Part shown: positions 5,201-6,144 of the stretch, piece by piece | Layout of the letters: every line of letters starts with the position of its first letter | Position numbering within the stretch: the first letter of the stretch is position 1 | Source of the DNA: Candidatus Binataceae bacterium | GTDB lineage: Bacteria; Desulfobacterota; Binatia; Binatales; Binataceae | Direction of reading: 5' to 3' | Length of the DNA: 6,144 bases | Assembly (NCBI GenBank): GCA_030042765.1 | Contig: JASHZA010000371.1 | Span: 1 to 6,144 of the forward strand | The notes under the pieces: generated by a model | The model's database searches: none | What the model was told of the DNA's origin: nothing | Seen by the model: only the letters and a program-made list of their open reading frames with translations | Position numbers and translations under genes: made by a program

Positions 5201-6144
5201 GATCACACTCCACTCTACGCGCTCCATCGCCGCCTGGGCGCCCGGATGACCGAGTTCGGCGGCTTCGAGATGCCGCTCAGTTACAGCGGAATCATCGAGG
5301 AGCATCTCGCGGTTCGCTCTGCCGCCGGTATCTTCGACCTGAGCCACATGGGCGAGTTCGAACTTCGCGGCCCCGGCGCACTCGCCCTGCTCGAACATGC
5401 GCTTACTAATTCCGCCGCGCGCCTCGCCGACGGCCAGGCTCAATACACCATCATGTGCGCACCCGACGGCGGCACTATCGACGACTTGATCGTCTACCGC
5501 CTCGCCTCGGATCGCTACATGCTCTGCGTCAACGCCTCGAATATCGCGGCCGACCGCGAATGGCTGCTTGCGATGCCGCGTGAAGCGGTTGAATTCAACG
5601 ATATCAGCGCCGAAACCGCGCTCGTCGCGATCCAGGGACCACGCGCCGAAACCATTCTGTCGTCGCTGACTGCCCCTGGACTCGCTTCGCTCCCACGCTT
5701 TCGCACCGTCTCGAGCGATGTTGCCGGCGCCCGCTGCCTCGTCGCGCGCACCGGCTACACCGGCGAAGACGGCTTCGAGCTGTTCACCGGCGCGCCGGCC
5801 GGAGAGCGGGTGTTCGAGGCGTTGCTCAGCGCCGGCGCCCCACACGGCCTCAAGCCGTGCGGGTTGGGGGCGCGCGACACCCTTCGGATGGAAGCCGCGT
5901 TGCCGCTCTACGGACATGAGCTCGATCGCGCGACCTCGCCGGTGGAGGCCGGCCTGGTTCCATTCGTCAAGTTCGATCGCGGCTTCGTCGGCGAAACGGC
6001 TCTCAAGGCGCAGCGCGACAGCGCATCGGGAAAGCGCCTGGCCGGCCTTCGCACCGACGACGGCAGGAACGTCGCGCGCCAAGGCTACAAACTCTACCGT
6101 GCCGCAAAAGAGATCGGAGTGGTGACTAGCGGCACTTTTGCGCC
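5189..6144 (+). CDS. gcvT: Aminomethyltransferase, T-protein of the glycine cleavage system, C-terminus cut by window edge
   Basis: GcvT takes the aminomethyl group from the lipoylated H-protein and, with tetrahydrofolate, releases ammonia and forms 5,10-methylene-THF. The 318 visible residues start MKSVDHTPLYALHRRLGARM and follow the family closely: FEMPLSY at 26-32, GIFDLSHMGE at 47-56, and DDLIVYR at 98-104 containing the conserved catalytic aspartate. VNASN follows at 114-118, RTGYTGEDGFE at 187-197, and GARDTLRMEAALPLYGHELD at 227-246. Families run about 360-370 residues, so some 45-50 remain past 6144. The ATG at 5189 is chosen because it gives the usual T-protein N-terminus; its Shine-Dalgarno (GGACGGG region) is weak. 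It lies 184 bp after bfr, with repeat R2 in between, so it probably has its own promoter. gcvH and gcvP are not in view and may follow. No glycine riboswitch was recognised upstream. Confidence 0.95.
   Translation, partial: MKSVDHTPLYALHRRLGARMTEFGGFEMPLSYSGIIEEHLAVRSAAGIFDLSHMGEFELRGPGALALLEHALTNSAARLADGQAQYTIMCAPDGGTIDDLIVYRLASDRYMLCVNASNIAADREWLLAMPREAVEFNDISAETALVAIQGPRAETILSSLTAPGLASLPRFRTVSSDVAGARCLVARTGYTGEDGFELFTGAPAGERVFEALLSAGAPHGLKPCGLGARDTLRMEAALPLYGHELDRATSPVEAGLVPFVKFDRGFVGETALKAQRDSASGKRLAGLRTDDGRNVARQGYKLYRAAKEIGVVTSGTFA

Noticed and set aside
5027..6082. Long open frame (351 codons) on the minus strand opposite gcvT
   Set aside because: It is a shadow of gcvT in GC-rich DNA. 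The product has no recognisable domain and a Gly/Ala/Arg/Glu-rich composition, and it runs through repeat R2, whereas the plus strand encodes an unmistakable GcvT.

Overview
The window is compact, GC-rich bacterial chromosome with short intergenic gaps and mostly canonical housekeeping proteins. Nothing in it identifies the taxon firmly. The high GC content, a CaiB/BaiF-type CoA-transferase and a bacterioferritin pair fit an uncultured, probably diderm, environmental bacterium; a deltaproteobacterial, Binatota-like or Acidobacteria-like lineage is only a guess.

The left half is on the minus strand. Read in the direction of transcription it carries folD (3850-2945), a 690-residue APC-superfamily permease resembling KimA-type potassium importers (2852-780), and a class III CoA-transferase that runs off the left edge (585-1). 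The right half is on the plus strand: bfd (4249-4485), bfr (4528-5004) and gcvT (5189 to the right edge, incomplete). A near-consensus Fur box lies just upstream of bfd, so the iron-storage protein and the ferredoxin that reduces its core look like one iron-responsive operon.

The most interesting structure is a pair of diverged direct repeats of about 161 bp, R1 (3813-3973) and R2 (5040-5200), which flank bfd-bfr. Each copy spans the first codons of folD at one end and the first codons of gcvT at the other. R1 keeps the working folD start, but the position matching the gcvT ATG reads ATC. R2 keeps the working gcvT start, but its folD-like end has lost the ATG and has a one-base deletion. The simplest reading is that folD and gcvT were once divergent neighbours sharing one intergenic control region. 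That region was then duplicated, with the iron cassette placed between the copies. bfr is visibly less GC-rich than its neighbours, which fits a separate origin.

Functionally, GcvT makes 5,10-methylene-tetrahydrofolate during glycine cleavage and FolD oxidises it to 10-formyl-tetrahydrofolate, so an ancestral divergent folD/gcvT pair makes metabolic sense. Bfd and Bfr handle iron release and storage. The permease and CoA-transferase have no evident link to either pathway. No tRNA, rRNA, CRISPR array, transposase or phage gene was seen.
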